A DNA stretch of 64,000 bases, from the NCBI GenBank assembly GCA_003971905.1, contig RSEE01000037.1, positions 310,001 through 374,000 on the forward strand, in the 5' to 3' direction. Numbering within the stretch: position 1 is the stretch's first letter; every line of letters begins with the position of its first letter. The position numbers were made by a program, and so were the translations under genes. The notes under the pieces are model-generated. The model saw only the letters and a list, made by a program, of their open reading frames with translations, had not been told where the DNA came from and searched no databases. This DNA comes from Moniliella sp. 'wahieum'. Lineage: Eukaryota; Basidiomycota; Moniliellomycetes; Moniliellales; Moniliellaceae. This document shows positions 35,601 to 45,777 of this stretch, one piece after another.

Positions 35601-37587
35601 GGGGCGGTGCGATGCTTGGCGGACGACGAAATGTGTGCCTGCATGGGGGCGTGACGCGAGTCGGGATTGCCTTTCTTGCGCCTGCCAAACCGGGAGTGAG
35701 CAGACGAGCTGGGGCGAAGACTAGGCGGACCGAGCGAAGGTACACCCAAGGTACCCACTGTTGTCGCCGACGACGACTCATGGGCATACAACGGTGTCGT
35801 CTTCGGCTCCCGGGGGAGAGAGAAGAGATGGTGGGCGTCCCAGCCAGGGGGGAGAATGCCACCTCAGCACGGGGCTTGTCGCTATTGTCGTTTTTGCCCT
35901 TATCTTTTCCAAACGCTAAAGCGGTCAAGAGTGTGCCGGCCGAGCCGGAACGTTTCCTCCGTTCTGATCTTGCCGGCACCGGCGCAGCTTCGGGAAATGG
36001 AAGCAAGTTGCTACCCCCTCTTGGGGCCGGGAGCTGGATGTGGGCGAATCGGGGATGAAATGTGGGACCGGGGAGAGACGATCGACTTCACTGATTGGAA
36101 CAACATCCGAGGTTGGGGAGTCACTGTCGGGGGTGCACTGGGTCTTATTGTCGAGCGGTGCGGGGGGGGGTCCAGCAACGGGGGAGAGCACCGACGGGGA
36201 TGGTGGGCTGTTGGCTGATGATAAGGGGAGAGCAGCACATGGCGCGAAGGTCCCGACATACGAGGCGGACCGGCGATACGCGGTGCGCGCCTGGTCGTCG
36301 GATGATAAACGAGGTACTGACGAGGCATTCAAAACCGGGGGGAGGCATGCACTGGCTGGCTGAGTCGTTCAGACGGTACCCGCTCCGTTGTTTCGGTAGT
36401 ACTCTTCTCCCTCATACTGCTGGAGCTGCTGGAGACGCCTTTGTCCTTAGGCTTGTTGAGCTTGTTGCCAGTGCCCTTGTCCTTGTCCTTGTCCTTGTCC
36501 TTGTCCTTATCCTTCAGCCCCATCCAAGACGCCAGGCTGACAGCGGAAGCGAGCGAAACCGTGCGCGAACGCGAGTGCCCCGACGTCGGGCGGCCCCTGC
36601 GCCCCCTGGCAATGTGCTCGATGGCAGAACCGGTTTGGGATCTAACGGTGTGCCAGGAAGTACATTGTGTTAATGGGACCACTCTCATGGTACTTGAGTT
36701 CGGAAGGCACTGCAGGAACGGGAGGAATGTTGACCGTGGCGTGGAGTATCCCCATTGGTCGGAGAAAGAGGATAAGGATGAGTATGTTGCCCTTGGGCTC
36801 GAGCCTCAGAGCGTTTCTTGCCTCGCATCCGAGGAATGGAGAGCGTCCGCTTTCGCAGGCCTTTAGGTCGAGATGCAGCCTGCGCTGGATTTGCATCGTT
36901 TCCTGTCCCGGACGCCCCGTGGGCGAACGGAGCGGGTGCCGCGGGGGGCACTGTCGACAGCCGCGTATTGTCCAACGGCAACGGCGGGAGCCGAGGTGAG
37001 GAGAGAAGCCGTTCGGACGTGCACTCTGCGGCACAGTGGATGGAAGCGGCGAGGGCTTGGATGGAGGAGGAGTGCCAGGCACGGGGGATAAAGAAGCACG
37101 ATGCGGATGGGTTGTGTTGACGGCAGGCGGCGAAGCGGGAAGGCGATGGATGGCACGAGTGGGCATCTGTGCTGGATCGTCCGACTGGCGACGGGCCATG
37201 AGAACCGCATCGGGGGAAGCAGCCCCAACCGCTGCCCGTGCAGCAGCAGAGGCGGGGAAGGCGGATGGGATGTGGCTCACAACACGGCGACGTCGAAAGG
37301 GGGACTTGAGGGCAGCAACGAGGCGGTTGTTCTTGTGATCGCGCTTGGACGGCGAGGGCAGGGGTGGGGAAAGAACTGCATTCTTGCCTCTTGCACTGAC
37401 AGCCGGGGGGAGCAGGCCGTGGACGGAGGCAGGGGCAGGGCGGGTGTGCGCGAGGGCGGCGGGACAAGGTGTGGGGCGGACTGGCGGCAATGCGGGCGGG
37501 ATAAACGTGCTCGGCCGACCTGGACGGGAGGGCGGCGGCGGGGAGAGAGAGCCGAGACGCCGAGGCGAGCGGGTGCTCGTGGGGCAT
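32627..37587 (-). CDS. ATG4: Autophagy cysteine protease Atg4 with large N- and C-terminal extensions
   Basis: Processes and delipidates Atg8. The C54-peptidase core lies at about 35,330-33,880. It has VWLMGVWHGPPG, DFTSRIWCSYRNHFPPI, TDAGWGCMLRTGQSLLA (catalytic Cys codon 34846-34848), FSVHRFAQQGVLLGKSPGEWFGPS, a PQSV-containing strand, YYFVGLDSSNDSLLYLDP (catalytic Asp), a nearby His, and MMDPSMLLGFVVRSRAEWDT. Upstream of the core about 750 codons of Ser/Pro/Arg-rich sequence run without a clear stop-start boundary to an ATG at 37587 (MPHEHPLASASRLSLPAAAL), and include a (KD)7 repeat at 36476-36512. Downstream a Ser/acidic tail runs to a stop at 32627. Basidiomycete Atg4 proteins are known to be long, so one gene is plausible, but the N-terminal part could be a separate gene. 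At least ten frame breaks; one restores a T to the run at 34125-34129. Confidence 0.78.
36476..36512. repeat. Hexamer (TTGTCC)6 encoding Lys-Asp repeats
   Basis: Read on the minus strand it encodes alternating Lys-Asp within the Atg4 N-terminal extension. Confidence 0.9.
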
Positions 37588-38219
37588 GCCGGGGGGGGGG
37601 GCGTGCGTCGGGGAGGGACGGGACGGAGGGGCTGGGTTGAGTGGGTGCGGGTGGGGGGTGGTGTGTCGGAGGCGCTGCGGCGGGGCTGGAGGCGGCGGTG
37701 GTGGAGGCGGAGGCGGAGGCGGAGGTGGGGTGGCGGTGGTGGTGGTGCTGGGCGCGGCCAGGGGGGGGAGGGGCGCCGGCCTCGACGGCGGCGACGGCGT
37801 CCAGACACACCGACACGCGCGCAGCCATGGGCGGATGGGAGCAGGCCGGAGCGAAGAGCGCGTCGACGGCCGGTCGGAGGCGGCTGCTGGGCCCAAGCGC
37901 CGCCGGACACCGGTGTCTGCCCCGCACGTGACGCGACCCGCCGGCGCGTAGCCTGCGCCCAGCCAGACCCTCCCACCACGCGCGTCACGTGCCCTCTGCG
38001 TCCCCGGCCCTGGCCCGGTACGTACGGCGCCGCGCTGACGTGGCACCCCGCAGCACGCACCCCGCCAGTGTCGTGCGTCCGGCCAGCTGACGTCATCCCA
38101 GCATATGGCATGTAGCGCCCATGCCGCCACCGGCCGCCCCACTCCTCCGCCCGCCCCCACACCCCCCACCTCCCCCCCGGCACGACGCTCCAGGCTCCCT
38201 ACGTCACCGCTTCGCCAGC
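37588..38219. promoter_or_regulatory. Divergent promoter between ATG4 and a Pro-rich gene
   Basis: 632 GC-rich bases between two divergent starts, with several CACGTGAC/CACGTG-like and TGACGTCA-like sites at 37925-38095. The starts on both sides are inferred, so the limits are approximate. Confidence 0.4.
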
Positions 38220-38705
38220 ATGGCCAGCCAGCCCCCCCTCCGCCCCCCCGCGCACCGCCACGCATGCCGCCCCAGGCCTCCGGCCTCCCTCTCCAGGCCG
38301 GCCCCCAAGGCGCGCCTTCCCCTGTGGCCATCAGCCGTGCCAGCACCTGGAACGACATCCCGCCCCACATGCGTCCCGAAGCCATGCCCGCAGCACCCGC
38401 CCAAGAACCCACCCCCTGCCTATGCCCATCACGCCACCGCATCCGTGCCGGATGCTGCTGCCCCTCCTGCGCAGGGGTACCAACCTGCCCCGCCTGCCCA
38501 GCCGGCCGCTGCCGGCTATGGCTCCGCCCCCCCCCAAGCGTACGGCTCCGCCCCTCCCCAAGCGTATGGCTCCGCCCCGCCGGCACAGGCGTATAGCCCA
38601 GCGGCCCCACCCCAAGCACAAGGCGCACCGCCTCCTCAACAAAATTGGGCCTCCCCCCCTCCCCCGCACGTGTATGGTGCGCAGCCGCCACGTGGAGCAC
38701 CATAG
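38220..38705 (+). CDS. Pro/Ala/Gln-rich protein of unknown function
   Basis: ATG at 38220 gives about 160 residues to a stop at 38703-38705. The start reads MASQPPPPPPRAPPRMPPQASG when one C is restored to the C run at 38229-38235. The middle has SRASTWNDIPPHMRPEAMPA, the only stretch that looks ordered. The second half is low complexity with three YGSAPP-type repeats and ends VYGAQPPRGAP. The frame returns near 38,410. No domain is recognised. The WNDIPPH segment loosely recalls Sec31/SRA1-type Trp-Asn-Asp motifs, which is not enough for a call. Confidence 0.5.
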   Translation: MASQPPLRPPAHRHACRPRPPASLSRPAPKARLPLWPSAVPAPGTTSRPTCVPKPCPQHPPKNPPPAYAHHATASVPDAAAPPAQGYQPAPPAQPAAAGYGSAPPQAYGSAPPQAYGSAPPAQAYSPAAPPQAQGAPPPQQNWASPPPPHVYGAQPPRGAP

Positions 38706-39325
38706 ACCCCTGGTCCTCTCTTTCCACTCGGGTCTGCTTTGCATCACCTGCTTTTTTCTTACCTGGCTTGCCGCTTTCTCTTACCCCCAACATTCGTCTT
38801 TCTACCTGGCACACGCAAGCTGCACCAGGCTCAATAGATATAGATACCTTTGCAATGGCGGCATGACTGCGTGGCGGAGCGCAGCTTGTCGAATCGCGGT
38901 GGTAAACGCGAGTGTCTACTATTGCAGCGACGAGTACCCCCCATATAAACCTACGAGCAGACTGACTAGTCGGGCCAGCCATGCAAAGGATGTTCATCTA
39001 ACGTTCACGCGTCACGCCCGCCGCAACGCCAGGCGGAGCACCGGTGCAACCTCCATCGTTTCTAGGATTCAACGTTCAACGGCTCGGGCAGCCACACTCA
39101 ACGTACTCAACCCCGCTCTCGTCTGCGCCCTCCACCATCCCTTCCTCCCGTACAATGAGGAGACGGTTGTATTCACTGTGACTAAGAGCTGGTTCACCCG
39201 ATGACAACTCTTGCGCCGCCTCAGTACTAGGCTCGCCCGTTGCGCCGGCTCCTCTTGACGATGTGCGGCTTTCGAATAATGAGGATGAAGGTTTCTGTGA
39301 GGGCTCAGCGAGATTCGACTTTGTG

Positions 39326-39735
39326 GAAGACGATGACGGCCCCCAAGACTCCTGCCATTAGAGTAGTGAAAGCCTGTGAACTGCCACGTGATGGCCGTAC
39401 GGTTGAACGCCATCAATCTGCATCCATCCTTCCTGGCCCAGCAGTGCATCGGGCTACTTGGGCCACCAGGAATAATGCCGTGGAAAAGATGACGAGATTA
39501 TACCATTTATCTCTGTCCACCCTTTCAACTCACACCCGGAACATGTGGTAAGTGAAGGAAAGGGTCAGGGCCTCATCATCAATTGTTCCTCTACGAGTCG
39601 TGCTAGTGGGGCTTCTGGGGCAAGAAAGCTTCCTGGTCGAGTGCAAGTGATGCTGGAAGCGGGATTTTGGATAAACCGCTCCGGAGGACCTCGGGTTATT
39701 GAGTTTGAGATGAGCTCACGAACGGCGATGGCGTG
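39326..39735 (+). repeat. 0.4-kb dispersed repeat, copy 1
   Basis: Direct, highly similar copy of 41852-42256. It keeps an open frame across most of its second half, reading DEIIPFISVHPFNSHPE, EGKGQGLIINCSSTSRA, ARKLPGRVQVMLEAGFW and GGPRVIEFE. The 9-base insertion relative to copy 2 is in frame. The family is unrecognised. Confidence 0.9.
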
Positions 39736-40181
39736 TAAATGACCAAAGAGACGGAGCACGCCCCTCTTTCAATTCCCTCACTCGTTAGCACAAACTTCGG
39801 CCAGCTCCTCCCACAGCAACCAAGGTGTTGACCCTGTCTCTTCTCAGTCCACCTCGACCACTTCCCACCGTGTTCTGGGGTCAGCCCCCCATCTAATCGA
39901 TCTGTGGTCTCTTCAGGATCTTCATCATCGCAGAACTCTTTGATGTCCAGTTCACCCGCGTTGTCGGTAGGGCAGTAGGATCTGACCAGTCAGGGACGCA
40001 GAGAATGGAACTCTGCAATGCATAGGGTTCCATGATGGTTGGAAAAACCTTGGCTGTAGGCACGCGTGGCTGGGGCGGTGGGACAAAAAAGTCTATGCTT
40101 AAGGAGGAAGAAGAAGAAGATGGCGCCCAGGAACGTGATGAGACCTGGGCCCTGATGGTTCTCGAGGGTGATGCAATCGCA

Positions 40182-40204
40182 GTGGTGGTGGTGGTGGTGG
40201 TGGT
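40182..40204. repeat. GTG microsatellite
   Basis: Seven GTG units. Confidence 0.9.
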
Positions 40205-40583
40205 TGTCTAAGCCAACCAGCAACTCCTACAGTGGAACATCAAGCAGCGAGTCGCCACCAGGGGCTAAGCTGCGGAACAAGAAAAACAAGAGAGAGAAAA
40301 CAACGGAACTCCCAGGCCTGAGGAGGAACTGAAGGGATATCGGCCAAAGCACGAGCCCCGATAGCTCAACAAAACGCGGAATTCTAATGAGTATGGAGGG
40401 GGGTAGAGCATTGACACACCAGCCATGGCGAACGTTACAAAGGAAAATATTCAGGCAGCAAGGGAAGAGAGGCAAGGTATGGCCACGGCTTCGTTAGACT
40501 TGGACGGCGGAGGGGGTGCAGGCGGGGCTAGAAAGGGTTCAGGGAGCAAGGCAAAAAGAGAAAAACGTGGGGCAAGGGCGCCC

Positions 40584-41369
40584 TTAGACCTTGGACAGCT
40601 GAGATGCGGATTCATGGGAGGACCCAACGTATGGAGGCGGGGCGGAACTCGATCCTGGGTCAACCGCGTGAGCTTCTACATCCGCATCCAGCAGCGGCTC
40701 GCTCTCAGGCGCCGATGCCGGGTCATTCCGTTCCACGGGGCGCAGAGCATGAGCTCCTTCTTCCGAACCTGCCGTATCAAACATGCGGATGAGTAGCACG
40801 AGCATCCAGTCCACCAGTATCAGTGAGGCGCAGAACCATGTGACTATCATGGTCACGCATCTTGCCGCTTCGGGGCTCAAGGCTACCACAATTAAAGTGT
40901 TAGTAGGACGCGAAATCATTCAGGAAGACACGCACATTTCGGGGAGAATGGTATGATGATGAAGAAACTGCCCATTAAGACTAGAAATTGGTCAGAACCT
41001 GGATTGGATGAGTGGGGAGATACGTACCAATGCAAACCTCAAAGATGATGGCCAACATCATTGTATCGAACAATCCTGAGGCGGCGATGGTTGAAGGTCT
41101 GAGTGTACGGTCCAAGCTGACGTGCAACATGGCGAGCGTCCGAAACAAGTCGAGCATAAGCGCTACCGTACAAACCGCCCACACGGCAGGCGCCTCTGCC
41201 ATGAAGGATGCTGACTCAATGATGCAGGCGAGCAGACCGATGGTCTTGACCGCTGCTGCAACGGCCAGCCCGCACTTGATGGTCCAGCTAGTAAGCTGGT
41301 ACGTAGAAGTCTGTGCCTCTGTGACCGTTGTGGGGGGGGGATAGTCGGATTGGATGTGGCGCCGGTCAT
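40584..41369 (-). CDS. Multi-pass membrane protein with C-terminal PPxY motif, unknown function
   Basis: Three exons, 41369-41028, 40980-40936 and 40882-40584, joined by introns with GTACGT/CTAG and GTGCGT/GTAG ends; the second has a TACTAAC branch point. Phases join cleanly. ATG at 41369 (MTGATSNPTIPPP) requires one extra C in the C9 run at 41332-41340. The product is about 225 residues with about five hydrophobic helices, including CGLAVAAAVKTIGLLACII, VWAVCTVALMLDLFRTLAML, FDTMMLAIIFEVCIVLMG and MIVTWFCASLILVDWMLVLL. The acidic, Ser-rich tail carries SSAPPPYVGSS, a PPxY motif that could recruit an Rsp5-type ubiquitin ligase. I recognise no family. The clean splicing supports it as a real gene. 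Confidence 0.72.
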
Positions 41370-41542
41370 GGTGTGGGGGTGAGGGTGGCAAGAATCCCAG
41401 CTGACCTGGCGGGGCAGAGAGGACACGAGAGGGTGGATGAGCGGGTCTGGGCATCAGTGATGCATGATGCCCCTGAGGCCTGGTGCATGACATGTGACAG
41501 CATGGTGCAAGATATGATGCATGACGCGTGACGCGTGACGCG

Positions 41543-41621
41543 ACGTTGAACGTACTGAACGTACTGAACGTTGACGTTGAACGTTGAACGTTGAACGTTG
41601 AACGTTGAACGTTGAACGTTG
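41543..41621. repeat. GAACGTT heptamer array
   Basis: At least six perfect TTGAACG units, preceded by degenerate decamer units (GTACTGAACG) and a TTGACG variant. It lies 174-252 bases upstream of the minus-strand ATG at 41369. Confidence 0.95.
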
Positions 41622-41851
41622 ACCGGGGGGTCCGAGGGCCAATCACATGATCACTTCTTCCCCTGCCTCGCTCGCCTCCCACAACCATCATCACCGCCCC
41701 CCCAATCCTGCCGGCTCCATGGGGGGCGCGGTGTTCATGGGCGGGGCGTGCGACCAGGGGGAAAACACCAGATTAGTATATTCAAGCGGAGGGAGAGAGG
41801 GGAGAAGGGGGTCGAAACTTGCCTATATATATTGAACGCGAACTCAGAGGC

Positions 41852-42256
41852 GAAGACGATGACGACCCCCACGACTCCTGCCATTAGAGTAGTGAAAGCC
41901 TATGAACTGCCAAGTGATGGCCGTACAGTTCAACGCCATCAATCTACATCCACCCTTCCTGGCCCAGCAGTGCATCGGGTTACTTGAGTCACCAGGAATA
42001 TATGCCGTGGAAAAAGATGACGAGACTATCCCATTTATCTCTTTCCACCCTTTCAACTCACACCCGGAAACATCTGGTAATAAGTGAAGGAAAGGGTCAA
42101 GGCCTCATCATCAATTGTTCCTCTACGAGTCGTGCTAGTGGGGCTTCTGGGGCAAGAAAGCTTCCTGGTCGAGTGCAAGTGATGCTGGAATGGATAAACC
42201 GCTCCGGAGGACCTCGGGTTATTGAGTTTGATGAGCTCACGAACGACAATGGCGTG
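41852..42256 (+). repeat. 0.4-kb dispersed repeat, copy 2
   Basis: Copy of 39326-39735. It includes the frame MAVQFNAINLHPPFLAQQCI, GIYAVEKDDETIPFISFHPF, then after a break ARKLPGRVQVMLEWINRSG and VIEFDELTNDNG. Copy 1 has small deletions in the first half where copy 2 stays open. Confidence 0.9.
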
Positions 42257-43474
42257 CGCATGACTGCCTGATTAACGTTAATAGATAGTGTAAGGGTCGG
42301 GCGAGACGAGTGAGACCAAGTACCAAGGGAAGCAACACTGGTAGGGGGAAGAAGACAGGAGCGGCGAAGAGCAGTGAGAAGATTACCCTGATTAGTAGCT
42401 ACATTGAAGAGAGGACCGTGACCGATAGGATCTACTTTAGGGAAGTTCGTCACCTGGGTGAGACCGATCTACGGCGGGCTCACGAGCAGGGTGTTCAAGG
42501 GGGAAGATTGCATCGGGCATCGTTTCTTCGAGGGCTGGCAAGCAGCCACAACAAAGCTGCGTTCCAGACTGCCAAGAAAAGGCTGTGTTCCGACTTGTAC
42601 CGGTTTAAGGCGATTGCTGGTATCCAGCGCGAAATACCCGATGAGAGAGGGCTTCAAACCCGTCATCCTCCTGTTTAAAAAGAACCACGGAGAACCTCCA
42701 AAGGAGTCTGTCAAAGCCCGGTTGTTATTGCGCCAAATACCAATCCTCTAGCAAATGTAGATGGGCAAGGATGCTAACGACAAGAAATTGAAACCCCACA
42801 CACACCCCATGTGTCCCTTGAAAACCCCGCCACACTCATTCACTTGGTATTATACGCATGGTATGGCTGCGATGATTACACCTAGTTTGGACCTGCCAAT
42901 TGGCTTTCGAGTAGAGGATGTAGCGGGGCACCTCCATCTGCAAGCGGTGGGAGGGAGGGGTGGCGACGACTGGCCTGAGCTTGCTGGTGGCTGGGGCTGC
43001 GTTCCACTGGGTGCTGGCGGTTTGTATGGTATCCTGGTGTGGGCACATTGGATGCAACGTAGGCATAACAAGCCCCAAAACAGCAGACAACACACAGCAG
43101 CCGCTGCTTAATTGCCGGGCAGAACGTGTTATACAAATTCCGGTCGTCGGTTCCCAGCGAGCCGGGCCGGGTTGGGCGTATCGCGCGTATCATCGACATC
43201 CATCATGCATCAGCGCAACCAGGCGAAGTGGCAGCACTCCATGAGTGGTACCCGGTACTTAGCAGTACGTACTTGTCCTTATTACTTGTCCTTATCGATG
43301 TACCCACTGCACATGGCAGCTGACGTCACCGATGTTTAGCACACGGGACGCGTCCAGACTGGGACACTGGTCTGGTGGGGGGGGGATGCGGGCGGAGCGT
43401 GTGGCGTGAAGCGGCGCGAGTTCCTGAAGGACGTCACACATCATGTGCATCATGCATCATGCATGTCACATGTC

Positions 43475-45777
43475 ATGCTGCATGCTGCTTCCTGCGTCGT
43501 CCTGCGTCTGCCCGGCTGTTCGGACGACGAGGAGACGAGCAGCTGCCTGCTGGTGCCTGCTGCTGCCCTCCCGCCTCACGCTGCCCCCACGCTGCCCGTC
43601 AAGCTGATTTCCCATGGGCACCTGCCCCGTGCCTGCTCCCGTCCTGCGCGCATCCGCAGCATCCGCCCATCGACCGTCTCAGACCTCAGCAGCACTGCGG
43701 CTCAGCACCAGCCTACGTTAGCCGCGCCAGCCTACGCCCGCCAGCCCATCCCCCCCGCGCCCCCAGCGCCCAGGGACAGGCAGGACACGCCAGGCTTCAC
43801 TGCCTTTTCGCCGGTTGCCTTCAAGCTTCACGACGCCTACCCCTCCCGCCCGTCCGTTAGCGCGTGGGTGCGCCCTCCTCGTGCCCCTCCCTTCTTGCGC
43901 CGCAACTCCTCCCTGCCCATGCCGCCCCCAGCGCGGCCTGCCGTCCGTGCGGACACCGGCCCGTCACCCACCCCCCTTCAGCCGTCCCCAACCGCGCCAC
44001 CAGCCTCCCCGCGATAGCACGCTGGCACCGAGGCTGGTGGAGGTGGCACAGCATACTCCCTGTCGGACAGGCAAGGCGCCGCTTCCACCTCCGCCCAAGG
44101 AGGCCAAGACGATGGGGATTCGCCTCATGCTTCTTCCACCCCCTCGGCACCGGCACTGGCAACAACGGTTCGGCATCCCCTTCTTCCGTCTCCTATGGCA
44201 ACCAAGATCCGGCATCCAGCGATGGTGACGGTGGTTCCGGCCCAGGAGCTGGCTCTAGCACTCACCGTGGCGGAGGTGACCCATCTTCATCGAGCGACAA
44301 CGCGGGCGGAGGCGAGCCCTCTACATCCAGCTACGGCGGTGGTGGCGGGGCTACGAGCACCAACGATTCCTCTGGCAGTGGCAGCGGAGGTGGGACCACC
44401 ACCGAGACCCCCGGCTCTGGCGGAGGCAGCCGCCCTCATACCACCACTACCATTACCGAACCAGCTTCGAGCACGATACCGATGCAATCGACCACCTACA
44501 CTACCATCTATGCCACGCCTACCGTTTCCCGCTCTGCCGTCTACACCACCATCACCTCCACCTCCACGCCCCGCCCGATTCCCAAACGGAGACGGAAAGC
44601 TTGACTGAACATCGGACCACGCTTTCGTCCCCAGTTACCACTGATATTATCACCCGTACCTCCACGCCTTCCACCCCGGACCTGTCCATTTCCAGATCGT
44701 TGGGCCAGAGTGTGATTTCGATCGAACCAGTTACCCTTACCCGCTCCGTGACCAATGGGGACGGACCCGCCTCTTTGACCACCATCACGTCGTCCACAGT
44801 GTATGCAGCTGCCTCCCCCGGTAGCCATTCCTCTGGGTTTTTCTCGGATGGAGGCGCGGTCGGGGCACGTTTGCGGCGGTAGGGATTGTGGCGGTGGTGT
44901 TACTGGGGTAGTAGTGGCTTGGCTTTGGTGCGCAAGCGCAGAGAGCGCCGCATGGACGCTGACATTGTCGCCGCCACCACGGCTGGCGCGCAGCAACGCG
45001 CCAGCCCTTTGCCGACGACGATGACGATAACGATTTTGCCTTGGAGGCCAATGGGGACATGGAAGAACACAGCGGGCACGATCCTGTCTCTGGATACCCA
45101 GCCATGCGTTCTGCGGCGAATCAGCCTGTGTCGCCAAGGTCGTTTGGGGAGTATGGGCCGGTGAGCGGTCGCTATGGTGCGTCTCCGACGAGTGCCGAGT
45201 ACCCCTCTGCGTCCTTGTATGGACCGGAAGGCTCGGCTCAGTACGAGAGCCCCTACTACCCCTCTTCGGGGGGGAACTCTTCTGCCGTGGCGCGGGCTAC
45301 GGCGGCTGCTCCGGCTGCCGCTGCCGGCGGCTCAGCCTCGATTCCCGATGAGTTCAGCGCAGGAGAGGCGTTCCCCACCCTCCTCGAGAGGGTATGGTGC
45401 GCCGAATGAATATGCAGGCTACGGCACCTACCGTCCCGCAACCTCCTGCTGCATACTACGGTCAATTTCCTGGCAACCGCCATATTCTTTCCCGTACGGG
45501 ATGGATTCTTCTCATGTGCCCGCATTCCCAGATGGAAGCTCCTACACTGCCCATGACATGCCTTATCCCGCCGGAGGGGCTGGGGGGGGACGTCCGCCAG
45601 TGGGGGGGCAGGATCGCCCTTTGCCGATCGAGCACATGGGCCAAACGAGACGGACACATTGGCTTCGCCCAACCTTCGGCGTCGGCGACGCATGCCTTCT
45701 ACTCGGAACACGCTCCAGGAGACAGCGAGAGTCTGAGCAAGGGCCACTCCTTCTCGAGGTCAGGTCATGCATTTTGA
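43475..45777 (+). CDS. Ser/Thr-rich single-pass membrane protein, possible wall-stress sensor
   Basis: The region at 44,150-44,850 encodes a Ser/Thr/Gly-rich ectodomain (SSTIPMQSTTYTTIYATPTV and similar), as in heavily O-mannosylated fungal surface proteins. One helix follows near 44,860-44,930 (GTFAAVGIVAVVLLG then VVVAWL) and a basic stop-transfer RKRRERR. The cytoplasmic tail has an acidic patch (DDDDDNDF), then Tyr/Pro/Ser-rich sequence such as EYGPVSGRYGASPTSAEYPS and ESPYYPSSGG, ending at 45777. This plan resembles Mid2/Wsc-type sensors, but no cysteine-rich WSC or Mid2 domain is visible. The start and signal peptide are unresolved; the ATG at 43475 is only a candidate. Frame breaks near 44,030, 44,150, 44,600, 44,870, 44,895, 45,010, 45,395, 45,430, 45,480 and 45,640. 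Confidence 0.55.

Larger units (their letters stand above)
38706..40583. other. Intergenic region containing repeat copy 1
   Basis: A 1.9 kb stretch with the 0.4-kb duplicated segment at 39326-39735 and a GTG microsatellite at 40182-40204. No known gene recognised. Confidence 0.45.
41370..43474. other. Intergenic region with heptamer array and repeat copy 2
   Basis: It holds TGATGCATGA-type repeats at 41457-41525, the GAACGTT array, and repeat copy 2. Frames of about 100-120 codons at 42310-42750 are not recognisable. CATCATGCATCATGCATG repeats lie at 43440-43480. Confidence 0.45.

Noticed and set aside
36685-38997. A 770-codon minus-strand open frame
   Set aside because: Most of it is GC-rich, Pro/Cys/Arg low-complexity sequence that crosses the ATG4 start region and the opposite-strand Pro-rich gene. 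Only parts agree with the ATG4 extension in frame.
39326-42256. The 0.4-kb repeat as a known transposon
   Set aside because: No inverted ends, transposase or reverse-transcriptase motif is visible, so it is listed only as a dispersed repeat.
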